Shown here piece by piece: positions 27,501-33,770 of a DNA stretch of 34,018 bases. The DNA comes from Bacteroidota bacterium (GTDB lineage Bacteria > Bacteroidota > Bacteroidia > AKYH767-A > OLB10). The stretch covers positions 4,554 to 38,571 of the forward strand of contig JAHEYP010000032.1 in assembly GCA_023251535.1 (NCBI GenBank), in the 5' to 3' direction. The translations under genes were made by a program, and so were the position numbers. The notes below the pieces were generated by a model that did not search any database, was not told where the DNA came from, and worked only from the letters and a program-made list of their open reading frames with translations. Numbering within the stretch: position 1 is the first letter of the stretch; every line of letters begins with the position of its first letter.

Positions 27501-27635
27501 TCGTTCCCTGCAGCAGTGTTAAATCAATCGTATTATGTTGTTGTTCGTCACCGAAATTCTATCGAGACTTGGAGTAAAACACCAATCTTGTTTAACTCGT
27601 TCACCAAGTCGTTCGATCTTTCTTCAACGCCTTAG
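24504..27635 (+). CDS. Secreted BNR/sortilin-repeat surface protein with PKD domain
   Basis: The 1043-residue protein starts with a signal peptide (KNIIIAICCLLGTSVLAQ). Residues to about 660 contain at least seven BNR/Asp-box motifs (STNAGANW, STNGGTSF, TTDGGTSW, SSDFGDTW, STDGGTSF, STDGGVNW, STDGGNTW), the mark of a sortilin/VPS10-like beta-propeller. A PKD domain follows (about 675-750, WTWSFPGG, TFNVSLTV), then a jelly-roll domain of the cleaved-adhesin/MAM type (about 760-935, FENTTFPPDGWSNVD, YVDNIKVEG), and the C-terminal module shared with the first gene (LNMKLFIQGFYVP to HRNSIETWSKTP). A typical T9SS type A tail is absent. BNR propellers can be glycosidases or adhesins; no sialidase arginine triad was identified, so a binding role is favoured. 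Confidence 0.9.
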   Translation: MKNIIIAICCLLGTSVLAQTANWSPVGPNFFPTNVSGQIHGISRCSQLKFHPSNANKMYAVSARGGLFISTNAGANWSIAPGCDPLPSGTRFASVCIDHVDDQIIYLGGGDHNYYSTGSGVWKSTNGGTSFTQTTLTGKIVSELIMDPNNHLIVVAATNTGIYKTTDGGTSWLLKSASRTFDDMKQKTPTSRVLFATTTDSAFFRSSDFGDTWTQITNGIVLPSGVTTGAGCRVAVTPADTNVVYLGMVGNGGMMYKSTDGGTSFVGVKTNPSPYVSYYTNLSTDPGQGDYNFGIGVDRTNANIVYLVAHAVWKSTDGGVNWTQLTDWWAKVHTDMHQIVVNPYNTAQLFNVNDGGVWLSTDGGNTWGPKSNGINGYEIYHGSCSPTRKDMISIGTQDNGELYYMNTGTGWFTNRGGDWGSKCAFDFFPNSQRVYYYGNAKRRSVTGSESLIGIPRTSFRDIGFYRANANLAVIGDSNVYITSNLSAATPTWTQIGAINKSIMAVHISPADSNRVYVITSDQNIYVSTNAFSVAPTFTQYALPAASNNAASVVSNKANPNVLYAVLNTKVYRSANNGSTWTNVSYNLPAVNYVDIVTDDFFPANEMIIVAGANAVYFKQGPSVAWTNYSTNLPSRTTINDISIYDDGTSNASLRVSTYGRGMWETPISALRSLNASFVASVNTPCVAQSVQFNDLSTGGATSWTWSFPGGTPSSSTLQNPTVVYNTSGTFNVSLTVGNGSTTNSITKTSFITTSGNAIPLVEGFENTTFPPDGWSNVDALADGKIWTRTTAASGFGGSTASMLYENYSLNAGGTRDDMLTGKYSLTGFDQYWLKFDVAYQLYSTSATYLDSMSVAASSDCGVGFNTIYVKPGTTLASVPGTTGYFTPTPSQWRTDSVNLASYANQSVLFSFRNHGHFGNNVYVDNIKVEGKFLFVHLNMKLFIQGFYVPANNGMSAVIDPATAPNNGDTVSVSLASTTAPYNIVYTDRKIVGTNGNVSLSFPAAVLNQSYYVVVRHRNSIETWSKTPILFNSFTKSFDLSSTP

Positions 27636-27680
27636 CGAATTATGAAAAACAGAATTTTAGATAAAAAATGTTTTTAATAA

Positions 27681-27716
27681 AAAAGCCCTAATGTAATTTA
27701 CGTTAGGGCTTTTTCT
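27681..27716. terminator. Bidirectional terminator between convergent genes
   Basis: AAAAGCCCTAA (27681-27691) pairs with TTAGGGCTTTT (27703-27713), and the stem can continue inward with a G-U pair. Runs of A before and T after allow use from both strands (surface protein + and asnS -). Confidence 0.93.
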
Positions 27717-27733
27717 ATTGTTATTTGCAGCGA

Positions 27734-29119
27734 TTAAAACTCTGCATTTTTTGGTGTACGTGGGAAAGGAATTACGTCGCGAATATTGCTCATTCCTGTT
27801 ACGAATAATACTAAACGCTCAAAGCCTAAACCAAATCCTGCATGCGGACAAGTTCCGAATTTTCTCGTCTCTAAATACCACCATAAATCTTTTTCAGGAA
27901 TATGCATTTCATTCATGCGTTGTAAAAGTTTATCGTAGTTTTCTTCACGCTGCGATCCTCCGATGATTTCTCCAATCCAAGGGAATAATACATCCATAGC
28001 ACGTACCGTTTTTCCATCTTCGTTTTGCTTCATGTAAAACGCTTTGATATGCTTAGGGTAATCAGTAAGAATTACTGGTCCTCCGAAATGACTCACCAAG
28101 AAATTCTCATGCTCTTTTTGTAAGTCAGTTCCCCATTCAACATCAAATTCAAACTTCGCTTTATTCGGAACTAATACATCAATTGCTTCTGTATAAGTCA
28201 TTCGCTTGAATGGCTTGTCAACGACAGATTGTAGTCGTGCAAGCAATTCTTTGTCGTACATGTTATTCAAAAATTCTACATCGTCTTTGCAGTTTGTTAA
28301 TGCATAGTTGATGAGGTATTTCAACATGTCTTCTGCTAGATCCTGGTTGTCTACAATATCATGAAACGCCATCTCAGGTTCTATCATCCAGAACTCTGCT
28401 AAGTGACGAGGAGTATTCGAATTTTCAGCACGGAAAGTTGGTCCGAAAGTGTAAATCTTTCCTAATGCCATCGCTCCTAATTCTCCTTCTAATTGTCCCG
28501 ATACCGTTAAGTTGGTTTCTTTCCCAAAGAAGTCTTGCGTATAATCGATTTTCCCTTCTTCGTTACGTGGAGGATTTTCAGGATTCAATACGCTCACTCT
28601 GAACATTTCACCTGCACCTTCCGCATCCGATCCTGTAATGATAGGAGAGTGGAGGTAGAAGAATCCACGGTCGTTGAAATATTTATGAATGGCAAATGCC
28701 ATATTGTGACGAATACGAAGTACTGCGCCAAAAGTGTTTGTCCTCGGACGTAAATGCGCGATTTCACGAAGGAATTCCAATGTATGCCCTTTCTTTTGCA
28801 AAGGATAAGTATCAACATCAGCCTCTCCGTAAACTTCTAATTCTGAAACTTGCATTTCAGTAGCTTGTCCGGAACCTTGCGATGCTACCACTTCTCCCTT
28901 CGCACGAATACATGCACCGGTAGTGATTTTCTTTAAAGTCTCTTCGTCGAATTTTGTTGGGTCAGCTACCAATTGAAGATTGTGAATCGTGCTACCGTCA
29001 TTCAATGCGATAAATGCCACATTTTTGTTGCCGCGCTTTGTACGTACCCAACCTTTTGCAATGGCGGTTTTCCCAATAGAAGCCGCGTTAAGTAAATCTT
29101 TTACTGAAGTATGTTCCAT
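27734..29119 (-). CDS. asnS: Asparagine--tRNA ligase
   Basis: The 461-residue class IIb enzyme has an N-terminal OB-fold ([23 protein letters not shown]) and catalytic motifs: motif 1 ([21 protein letters not shown]), motif 2 ([21 protein letters not shown]) and motif 3 ([21 protein letters not shown]). The [19 protein letters not shown] segment and [11 protein letters not shown] end distinguish AsnRS from AspRS. Length is typical. It charges tRNA-Asn in the cytoplasm. It shares a terminator with the upstream convergent gene. A small CCCGG/CCGGG hairpin (29135-29153) lies 16-34 bases before the ATG; no clear promoter box was found there. Confidence 0.97.
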   Translation of the reverse strand: MEHTSVKDLLNAASIGKTAIAKGWVRTKRGNKNVAFIALNDGSTIHNLQLVADPTKFDEETLKKITTGACIRAKGEVVASQGSGQATEMQVSELEVYGEADVDTYPLQKKGHTLEFLREIAHLRPRTNTFGAVLRIRHNMAFAIHKYFNDRGFFYLHSPIITGSDAEGAGEMFRVSVLNPENPPRNEEGKIDYTQDFFGKETNLTVSGQLEGELGAMALGKIYTFGPTFRAENSNTPRHLAEFWMIEPEMAFHDIVDNQDLAEDMLKYLINYALTNCKDDVEFLNNMYDKELLARLQSVVDKPFKRMTYTEAIDVLVPNKAKFEFDVEWGTDLQKEHENFLVSHFGGPVILTDYPKHIKAFYMKQNEDGKTVRAMDVLFPWIGEIIGGSQREENYDKLLQRMNEMHIPEKDLWWYLETRKFGTCPHAGFGLGFERLVLFVTGMSNIRDVIPFPRTPKNAEF

Positions 29120-29134
29120 AATTTAATCGAATTT

Positions 29135-29153
29135 CCCGGATTATTCAACCGGG
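29135..29153. promoter_or_regulatory. Small inverted repeat before asnS
   Basis: CCCGG (29135-29139) and CCGGG (29149-29153) with a 9-base spacer, close to the asnS ATG. It could be a leader hairpin; significance is low. Confidence 0.25.
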
Positions 29154-29368
29154 CTGCAAAGAAACTGCTTTTAAGGCAGATAGGCAATTGCTAAACGTAT
29201 ATTTCAAATTATCAAATCATCAAACAGCCTCAAACTTTATCTGTTTTGCTAGAATATGAAGAAGGGATACAGGAAGAGTGATGAAGGATTCAAGAGGCAG
29301 AAAACAAGTTAAATTAATTGCGTCAGCCCAAACCCATCGGAGCAAGCCGGCTTAGCCGAACTAAGAAC

Positions 29369-29421
29369 CATGCAGTAGAGCTGAAATAGCACACTTTCCT
29401 GACGATAACTGTCAGGACATG
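29369..29421 (+). repeat. Hairpin module, copy B1 (with inserted second hairpin)
   Basis: CATG+CAGT (29369-29376), core AGAGCTGAAATAGCAC (29377-29392), ACTT (29393-29396), then the 21-base inserted hairpin TCCTGAC-GATAACT-GTCAGGA (29397-29417), then CATG (29418-29421), which pairs with the outer left arm. The fold is a three-way junction. Confidence 0.8.
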
Positions 29422-29472
29422 CCGTAACTTGCGTCAGCCCAAACCGCGCCAGCCCAAGTCCGCTTCGCGCAA

Positions 29473-29506
29473 CCCTAAAGTAGAGCTGAAATAGCACACT
29501 TTAGGG
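29473..29506 (+). repeat. Hairpin module, copy B2 (different but complementary arms)
   Basis: CCCTAAAGT (29473-29481), invariant core (29482-29497), ACTTTAGGG (29498-29506). The 9-bp stem is perfect although six of nine arm positions differ or shift from copy A, so both arms changed together. Confidence 0.9.
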
Positions 29507-29518
29507 CAAGCCTCGAAC

Positions 29519-29571
29519 CACGCAGTAGAGCTGAAATAGCACATTGTTCTGACGATAACTGTCAGGACAAG
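29519..29571 (+). repeat. Hairpin module, copy B3 (degenerate, with inserted hairpin)
   Basis: CACG+CAGT (29519-29526), core, ATTG (29543-29546; G-U pair allowed), inserted 21-base hairpin TTCTGAC-GATAACT-GTCAGGA (29547-29567) and CAAG, which no longer pairs with the outer arm. Confidence 0.75.
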
Positions 29572-29706
29572 CCGTAACCTGCGTCAGCCCAAACCGCGCC
29601 AGCCCAAGTCCGCTTCGCGTAACTTTGAACTTTGAACTAAGAACTTCGAACCCCATTACCCCTTATTTTTCCCAAACCGAATAACAAATCCCCTGTTTTT
29701 TTGTTT

Positions 29707-29714
29707 TACCTTTG
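29707..29714 (+). promoter_or_regulatory. Bacteroidota -7 box for dxs
   Basis: TACCTTTG, exact consensus, 19 bases before the ATG at 29734. It overlaps the longer in-frame reading that starts at TTG 29701, so that longer start is rejected. Confidence 0.65.
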
Positions 29715-29733
29715 CACTTCAACCTATTCTCCT

Positions 29734-31659
29734 ATGTCGCACGTAATTCAGGCCGGTCCACTTTTAAGCAAAATTGAGACTCCAGCCGACCTTCGCAAAC
29801 TCAAGCCCGAGCAACTCGAGCAGGTGAGCAAAGAACTTCGTGATTATATCATCGATATCGTGTCGGTAAATGGTGGCCACTTTGGCGCCAGCTTGGGAGT
29901 GGTGGAATTGACGGTAGCCTTGCATTATGTGTTTAATACCCCTGTAGATCAATTAGTTTGGGATGTGGGGCATCAGGCCTACGGACATAAAATCTTAACA
30001 GGTCGTAGAGGCGTTTTCCATACTAACAGGATTTATAACGGTATCAGCGGTTTCCCTAAACGTAGTGAAAGTGAATACGATACGTTTGGTGTAGGACACT
30101 CTTCAACGTCGATTTCGGCGGCTTTAGGGATGTCGGTAGCTTCTCGTCTGAAGGGTGATAAAAAGCGTCAGCATGTGGCAATCATCGGAGATGGTGCCAT
30201 GACGGCTGGAATGGCTTTCGAAGCTTTAAACCATGCCGGTATAGAAGATTCGAACTTGCTAGTTGTTTTAAATGACAACTGTATGAGCATCGACCCAAAT
30301 GTGGGTGCACTAAAGGAATATTTAACCGATATCACAACTTCTCAGACTTATAACAAAGTTAAAGATGAAGTGTGGAAAATGCTCGGCGCTATCAGTAAGT
30401 TTGGCCCGAATGCGCAGGCCGTAGCTCAAAAGGTTGAAAATGCCGTGAAGAGCGCCTTGCTGAAACAAAGTAATTTATTTGAATCGCTGCAATTCCGTTA
30501 TTTCGGTCCTATCGATGGACATGATGTGAACCACCTCGCTAAGGTGATGCAGGATTTGAAGAAAATCCCAGGACCAAAAATTTTACATTGCCTTACTGTA
30601 AAAGGAAAAGGATATGAGTTGGCCGAGAAAGATCAAACGAAATGGCATGCTCCAGGATTATTCGATAAGATTTCGGGAGAGATTATTAAGCCTGTAATCA
30701 CCACGCCTCAGCCTCCGAGATATCAGGATGTCTTTGGACATACCATTGTGGAGTTGGCAGAGATGAATAATAAAATTGTAGGAGTTACGCCTGCAATGCC
30801 TTCGGGATGTTCATTGAATATTATGATGAAGGCGCTTCCCGATCGTGCATTCGATGTGGGTATCGCCGAACAACATGCAGTAACTTTCTCTGCAGGAATG
30901 GCTACCCAAGGAATGATTCCTTATTGCAATATCTATTCTTCATTCATGCAACGTGCTTTCGATCAAGTGGTGCACGATGTTGCTTTGCAAAAATTGAATG
31001 TGGTATTTTGTCTCGATCGCGGTGGATTAGCTGGCGCCGATGGACCAACTCACCACGGAGCATTCGATTATGCGTTCTTCCGTTGTATTCCGAACATGAT
31101 TGTTTCGGCACCAATGAATGAACAAGAATTGAGAAATTTAATGTACACTGCTCAACATCCGAATATGGGTGCATTTTCTATACGTTATCCGAGAGGAAAC
31201 GGTGTGATGGTGGATTGGAGAAAACCATTCGAAGCCATTCCGGTAGGAAAAGGAAGAAAGCTCAGAGGAGGAGAAGGAGTAGCGATTTTAACAATAGGAC
31301 ATCCAGGCAATTTTGCTGTTGATGCATGTGATAAGTTAGCGAAAGAAGGATTGTATCCTGCGCATTATGATATGCGTTTTGTTAAGCCTTTAGATGAAAC
31401 ATTATTGCACGAAATTTTCCATGAATTCAGTAAAGTAATCACCGTAGAAGACGGTTGCTTACAAGGAGGATTCGGAAGTGCGGTAGTTGAATTTATGGCC
31501 GATCATAACTACAAAGCACAAGTAGTTCGACTAGGAATTCCTGATCGATTCATTGAACATGGTGAGCAAAAAGAACTTTACAGAGAATGTAATTTCGATG
31601 CGCAAGCAATTATGGAAGCGGTGCATTCGATGATGGAGAAAAAAGAATTAGTAAAATAA
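29734..31659 (+). CDS. dxs: 1-deoxy-D-xylulose-5-phosphate synthase
   Basis: The 641-residue enzyme (ATG at 29734) joins pyruvate and glyceraldehyde 3-phosphate to make DXP, the first step of the MEP isoprenoid pathway and a precursor of thiamine and pyridoxal. Seen: GHQAYGHKILTGRR near the start, the ThDP/Mg motif GDGAMTAGMAFEALN with the following NDN, RYFGPIDGHD, the transketolase-like central domain with DVGIAEQHAVTFSAG (catalytic Glu of IAEQH), LDRGGLAGADGPTHHG, and the C-terminal domain (AILTIGHPGNFAVDA, EDGCLQGGFGSAV). Length is normal. It needs ThDP and Mg2+ and acts in the cytoplasm as a dimer. It ends 3 bases from purN, tail to tail, with no terminator between. Confidence 0.98.
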   Translation: MSHVIQAGPLLSKIETPADLRKLKPEQLEQVSKELRDYIIDIVSVNGGHFGASLGVVELTVALHYVFNTPVDQLVWDVGHQAYGHKILTGRRGVFHTNRIYNGISGFPKRSESEYDTFGVGHSSTSISAALGMSVASRLKGDKKRQHVAIIGDGAMTAGMAFEALNHAGIEDSNLLVVLNDNCMSIDPNVGALKEYLTDITTSQTYNKVKDEVWKMLGAISKFGPNAQAVAQKVENAVKSALLKQSNLFESLQFRYFGPIDGHDVNHLAKVMQDLKKIPGPKILHCLTVKGKGYELAEKDQTKWHAPGLFDKISGEIIKPVITTPQPPRYQDVFGHTIVELAEMNNKIVGVTPAMPSGCSLNIMMKALPDRAFDVGIAEQHAVTFSAGMATQGMIPYCNIYSSFMQRAFDQVVHDVALQKLNVVFCLDRGGLAGADGPTHHGAFDYAFFRCIPNMIVSAPMNEQELRNLMYTAQHPNMGAFSIRYPRGNGVMVDWRKPFEAIPVGKGRKLRGGEGVAILTIGHPGNFAVDACDKLAKEGLYPAHYDMRFVKPLDETLLHEIFHEFSKVITVEDGCLQGGFGSAVVEFMADHNYKAQVVRLGIPDRFIEHGEQKELYRECNFDAQAIMEAVHSMMEKKELVK

Positions 31660-31662
31660 TTC

Positions 31663-32238
31663 TTAGCCTTTATTTCCTTCTAATAATTCTTCAATCACTC
31701 TCGGAAAATTTTCCATCTCTAACACTGCAATTTTTTTAGAAATCGTTTGAGGTGTGTCGGTATTGTCGAGTGAAGTTCGTGCCTGAAAAATAACAGCACC
31801 TTCATCGTAATGTTCGTTTACATGATGAATAGTGATGCCTGTTTCCGATACGCCTGCAGCAGCTACCGCCTCGTGAACATGCATTCCGAACATTCCTTTC
31901 CCACCGAAAGAGGGTAGGAGTGCAGGATGGATATTGATAATACAACCTTTAAAGGCCTCTGTAAGCTCTTTAGGGATCAATTTAAGATAACCTGCAAGGA
32001 TGATGTAGTCGATGTTGTGTTCCTTCATTAAATCGACAATCTGCGAAGGATTTTGAATTAGTGATTTAGAAAGATAAATCGATTTTACTTGATGCTTTTC
32101 AGCTACTTCAAAAACACCTGCTTCTTTTCTGTCGCTGCAAATTAATCCCACATGAATGGATGAATGATTTTTAAAATACGAACAGATATTATCAGCATTA
32201 CTTCCCTTTCCAGAAGCAAACAAGGCTAGTGTTTTCAT
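31663..32238 (-). CDS. purN: Phosphoribosylglycinamide formyltransferase (PurN type)
   Basis: The 191-residue enzyme transfers a formyl group from 10-formyl-tetrahydrofolate to GAR in de novo purine synthesis. Seen: the phosphate-binding SGKGSN loop (residues 9-14), the formyltransferase signature with N102 and H104 in NIHPALLPSF, and D145 in HYDEGAVI, matching the E. coli N106/H108/D144 triad. Length is typical for a single-domain bacterial PurN. The predicted -7 box is so close to the ATG (32238) that the mRNA may be leaderless. A structured repeat locus lies about 50 bases upstream. It converges on dxs. Confidence 0.96.
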   Translation of the reverse strand: MKTLALFASGKGSNADNICSYFKNHSSIHVGLICSDRKEAGVFEVAEKHQVKSIYLSKSLIQNPSQIVDLMKEHNIDYIILAGYLKLIPKELTEAFKGCIINIHPALLPSFGGKGMFGMHVHEAVAAAGVSETGITIHHVNEHYDEGAVIFQARTSLDNTDTPQTISKKIAVLEMENFPRVIEELLEGNKG

Positions 32239-32242
32239 GCTG

Positions 32243-32250
32243 CAAAGCTA
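32243..32250 (-). promoter_or_regulatory. Bacteroidota -7 box for purN
   Basis: Reads TAGCTTTG on the - strand, an exact TAnnTTTG match only 4 bases from the ATG, which would imply a leaderless transcript or a chance match. Confidence 0.4.
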
Positions 32251-32288
32251 AATCAAAACAGATTAGGAAATTTTGAATTTTGCGAAGC

Positions 32289-32334
32289 CGTGCAGTAAAT
32301 AGCACACTGTCCTGACGATAACTGTCAGGACACG
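32289..32334 (+). repeat. Hairpin module, copy C1 (shortened core, inserted hairpin)
   Basis: CGTG+CAGT (32289-32296), a core lacking about 7 bases (AAATAGCAC, 32297-32305), ACTG (32306-32309), the inserted 21-base hairpin (32310-32330) and CACG (32331-32334). CGTG/CACG replaces CATG/CATG of copy A with pairing kept. Confidence 0.85.
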
Positions 32335-32384
32335 CCTCGAACCAACGAATGCGTCAGCCATAACCGGCTTCGCCGAACTAAGAA

Positions 32385-32418
32385 CCATGCAGTAGAGCTG
32401 AAATAGCACACTGCATGG
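32385..32418 (+). repeat. Hairpin module, copy C2
   Basis: CCATGCAGT (32385-32393), core AGAGCTGAAATAGCAC (32394-32409), ACTGCATGG (32410-32418). It is identical to copy A, 11 kb away. Confidence 0.9.
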
Positions 32419-32465
32419 CACGCCTCGAACCAACGAATGCGTCAGCCATAACCGGCTTCGCCGAA

Positions 32466-32639
32466 CTAAGAACCTTGAACCATGAACCTTGAACGATTTT
32501 CCTTCCCCCCACTATTCTGCTGCATAGCCGGCATCATCATCATACTAATAATGGTAAGGGTACCGATTAATAGAATTAATAATCGTGATCCGAGAGAGAG
32601 GTGGTGTCTTTTATTTTTATTTTTTGATTTCTTTTTCAT
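32466..32639 (-). CDS. Possible 57-residue basic single-helix membrane protein
   Basis: An intact small frame from ATG 32639 to TAG 32466. The N-terminus is strongly basic (MKKKSKNKNKRHH), followed by one hydrophobic helix (LLILLIGTLTIISMMMMPAM) and a polar tail; this looks like a small membrane protein with a cytoplasmic basic end. The last residues (about NRSRFMVQGS) and the stop codon are encoded by the heptamer/repeat sequence of locus C, so the original 3' end may have been replaced by the repeat. No homologue is recognised, and coding status is uncertain. Confidence 0.4.
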   Translation of the reverse strand: MKKKSKNKNKRHHLSLGSRLLILLIGTLTIISMMMMPAMQQNSGGKENRSRFMVQGS

Positions 32640-32664
32640 GTGAATAAAACTTAATGGGAATAGA

Positions 32665-32692
32665 AAGGGAGCTGAAATTTTTCAGCTCCCTT
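32665..32692. terminator. Strong hairpin between two tiny ORFs
   Basis: AAGGGAGCTGAA (32665-32676) pairs perfectly with TTCAGCTCCCTT (32681-32692). Neither side has a long T run, but on the - strand TTTCT follows. It may end the transcript of the 47-residue ORF upstream. Confidence 0.5.
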
Positions 32693-32711
32693 GTCTTTGA
32701 AGGAGGGAGGA

Positions 32712-32855
32712 TTAACGATTTCTTTTTTCGACGGGAATTGGTTTTAACTGAGGGATTTTAAAAGTAAAACGCATGAACTGTTGCATCTTGTGCTTCGATG
32801 AATTTGAGAAACGGAATTTTTCAATAATACTTCTTGGTGTGTTTGAGAATCTCAT
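32712..32855 (-). CDS. Possible 47-residue basic peptide
   Basis: An intact small frame from ATG 32855 to TAA 32712. The product is very basic and rich in Phe (MRFSNTPRSIIEKFRFS, FMRFTFKIPQLKPIPVEKR) with no signal peptide or helix long enough for a membrane. A still smaller frame of 23 codons (ATG at 32931, stop at 32860) ends 4 bases before it. A hairpin follows 19 bases after the stop. No family is recognised; it may be non-coding. Confidence 0.3.
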   Translation of the reverse strand: MRFSNTPRSIIEKFRFSNSSKHKMQQFMRFTFKIPQLKPIPVEKRNR

Positions 32856-33187
32856 AGCGTTAGCTTTTAGTTAAACCATAATTGGATGAAAACAATTTAG
32901 GGAGATGCATGCATTCATCAAAGCAAATCATGGTCAATCGAATTAAATAGAGGGTAAAATCACCAAAAAAGGAAGCCAAGAAAAATAAGATTATTGTCAG
33001 TGAAATAAACACTACTCCTATGGCTATCCGAAAACAGTGTTTTTATTAATCGTCTGAATAACAGTTTGTTATGAAATGTAATTATGGAATCTATTGATTA
33101 GCTGAATCCTATATAATTTGGCACATCCGAAAATATTTGAGAAAGATTTTGCTAACGGTGACGCAGTTACCATAATTTTCAATACTT
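32856..33187. other. Intergenic stretch without a clear gene
   Basis: AT-rich DNA with only weak signals: a 23-codon - strand frame (32860-32931), the palindrome ATGCATGCAT near 32905, and a GGTGAC/GTTACC dyad (33157-33171, one G-U) about 17 bases before the -7 box of the HNH-like gene. Confidence 0.5.
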
Positions 33188-33195
33188 TAGTTTCG
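33188..33195 (+). promoter_or_regulatory. Probable -7 box for the HNH-like gene
   Basis: TAGTTTCG differs from TAnnTTTG at one base, the same variant seen before the DUF2339 gene. It lies 20 bases before the ATG at 33216. Confidence 0.45.
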
Positions 33196-33215
33196 CTTAA
33201 AACCCCAATAAGGCT

Positions 33216-33767
33216 ATGATAAAGGCTCTTAAAAATGAAAAATGGAAAGTGCTAGAGTTTAATAACGGAGTGTTTCGTTGCAACTATGCTGTTTCTGATC
33301 ATGGAAGAATAGTGAGTTTCACCTCTAGCATTCAAGAGGGTGATTTGTTAAAAGGTACACTCATGGGTGGATACCCTACTTTAAAACTTAAGCCGGAAGG
33401 AAAAAACTTGACGTTGTTTATTCATCGTCTCGTTGCGGAAGCATTTATCCCTCGTAAAAGTGCAAAACAAACTTTTGTTATTCACTTAAATTACGATAAG
33501 GTAAATAATACTTTAAAAAATTTGAAGTGGGCTACTAAAGAAGAGATGGAAGCTCATCAACAAAAATCACCAGCTGTTTTAGCATATCGTTCTATCAATA
33601 GAAAGAAAGGACATAAACTTACAGAAGGAACGGTGAAGAAAATCAAAAGTATGATTGCCGATAAGAAAAGAAAAATGACCATGAAGCAAATTGCCGAACA
33701 TTTTGAGATCAGCGAAATGCAACTCTACCGCATTAAGAGCGGAGAGAACTGGGGACATGTAAAATAA
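33216..33767 (+). CDS. NUMOD4/HNH-like DNA-binding protein with C-terminal HTH
   Basis: The 183-residue protein opens with a NUMOD4-type segment (EKWKVLEFNNG, YAVSDHGRIVSF), followed by an HNH_3-like block: LFIHRLVAEAFIP, then VIHLNYDKVNNTLKNLKWAT, which parallels the family pattern V-N-H-x-D-G-x-x-x-N-N-x-x-x-N-L-x-W. The first Asn (I here), the Asp (N here) and Gly (Y here) of that pattern are changed, so nuclease activity is doubtful although the His and the NN...NL.W part remain. The C-terminal 55 residues form a basic segment and a helix-turn-helix (MTMKQIAEHFEISEMQLYRIKSG), like those of resolvases. Such proteins resemble free-standing homing endonucleases; here a DNA-binding regulator is an alternative. 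A strong terminator follows. Confidence 0.8.
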   Translation: MIKALKNEKWKVLEFNNGVFRCNYAVSDHGRIVSFTSSIQEGDLLKGTLMGGYPTLKLKPEGKNLTLFIHRLVAEAFIPRKSAKQTFVIHLNYDKVNNTLKNLKWATKEEMEAHQQKSPAVLAYRSINRKKGHKLTEGTVKKIKSMIADKKRKMTMKQIAEHFEISEMQLYRIKSGENWGHVK

Positions 33768-33770
33768 TAA

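Larger units (their letters stand above)
29319..29653 (+). repeat. Composite structured repeat, locus B (three hairpin copies)
   Basis: It fills most of the 29120-29733 divergent gap between asnS and dxs. It holds three arm-core-arm hairpins (29369-29421, 29473-29506, 29519-29571). The blocks 29421-29473 and 29571-29623 are 53-base direct repeats with only two differences; each contains two adjacent copies of GCGYCAGCCCAA and a CGC-TTC-GCG hairpin. The locus ends in degenerate heptamers (29620-29653). Bases 29160-29318 show nothing recognisable. Confidence 0.88.
32281..32494 (+). repeat. Composite structured repeat, locus C (two hairpin copies)
   Basis: Two arm-core-arm hairpins (32289-32334 and 32385-32418), each followed by a 56-base block that is identical in both copies (32331-32386 and 32419-32474). 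The block contains GCGTCAGCC and a CGGC-TTC-GCCG hairpin. The locus ends with degenerate GAACCTT/GAACCAT heptamers. Orientation is the same as loci A and B. Confidence 0.9.

Noticed and set aside
29309..29497. 62-codon - strand frame in locus B
   Set aside because: It is made of the repeat sequence itself and shows no protein-like character.
29701..29733. Longer N-terminus for dxs
   Set aside because: It needs a TTG start and overlaps the TACCTTTG box; the ATG at 29734 gives a normal-length enzyme.
21506..32418. CRISPR array
   Set aside because: The repeats are not evenly spaced with unique spacers of constant length, and no cas gene is present.
32665..32692. Hairpin as a seventh copy of the repeat family
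   Set aside because: It shares GAGCTGAAAT with the core, but here that string forms the stem itself and the arm-core-arm layout is missing; probably chance.
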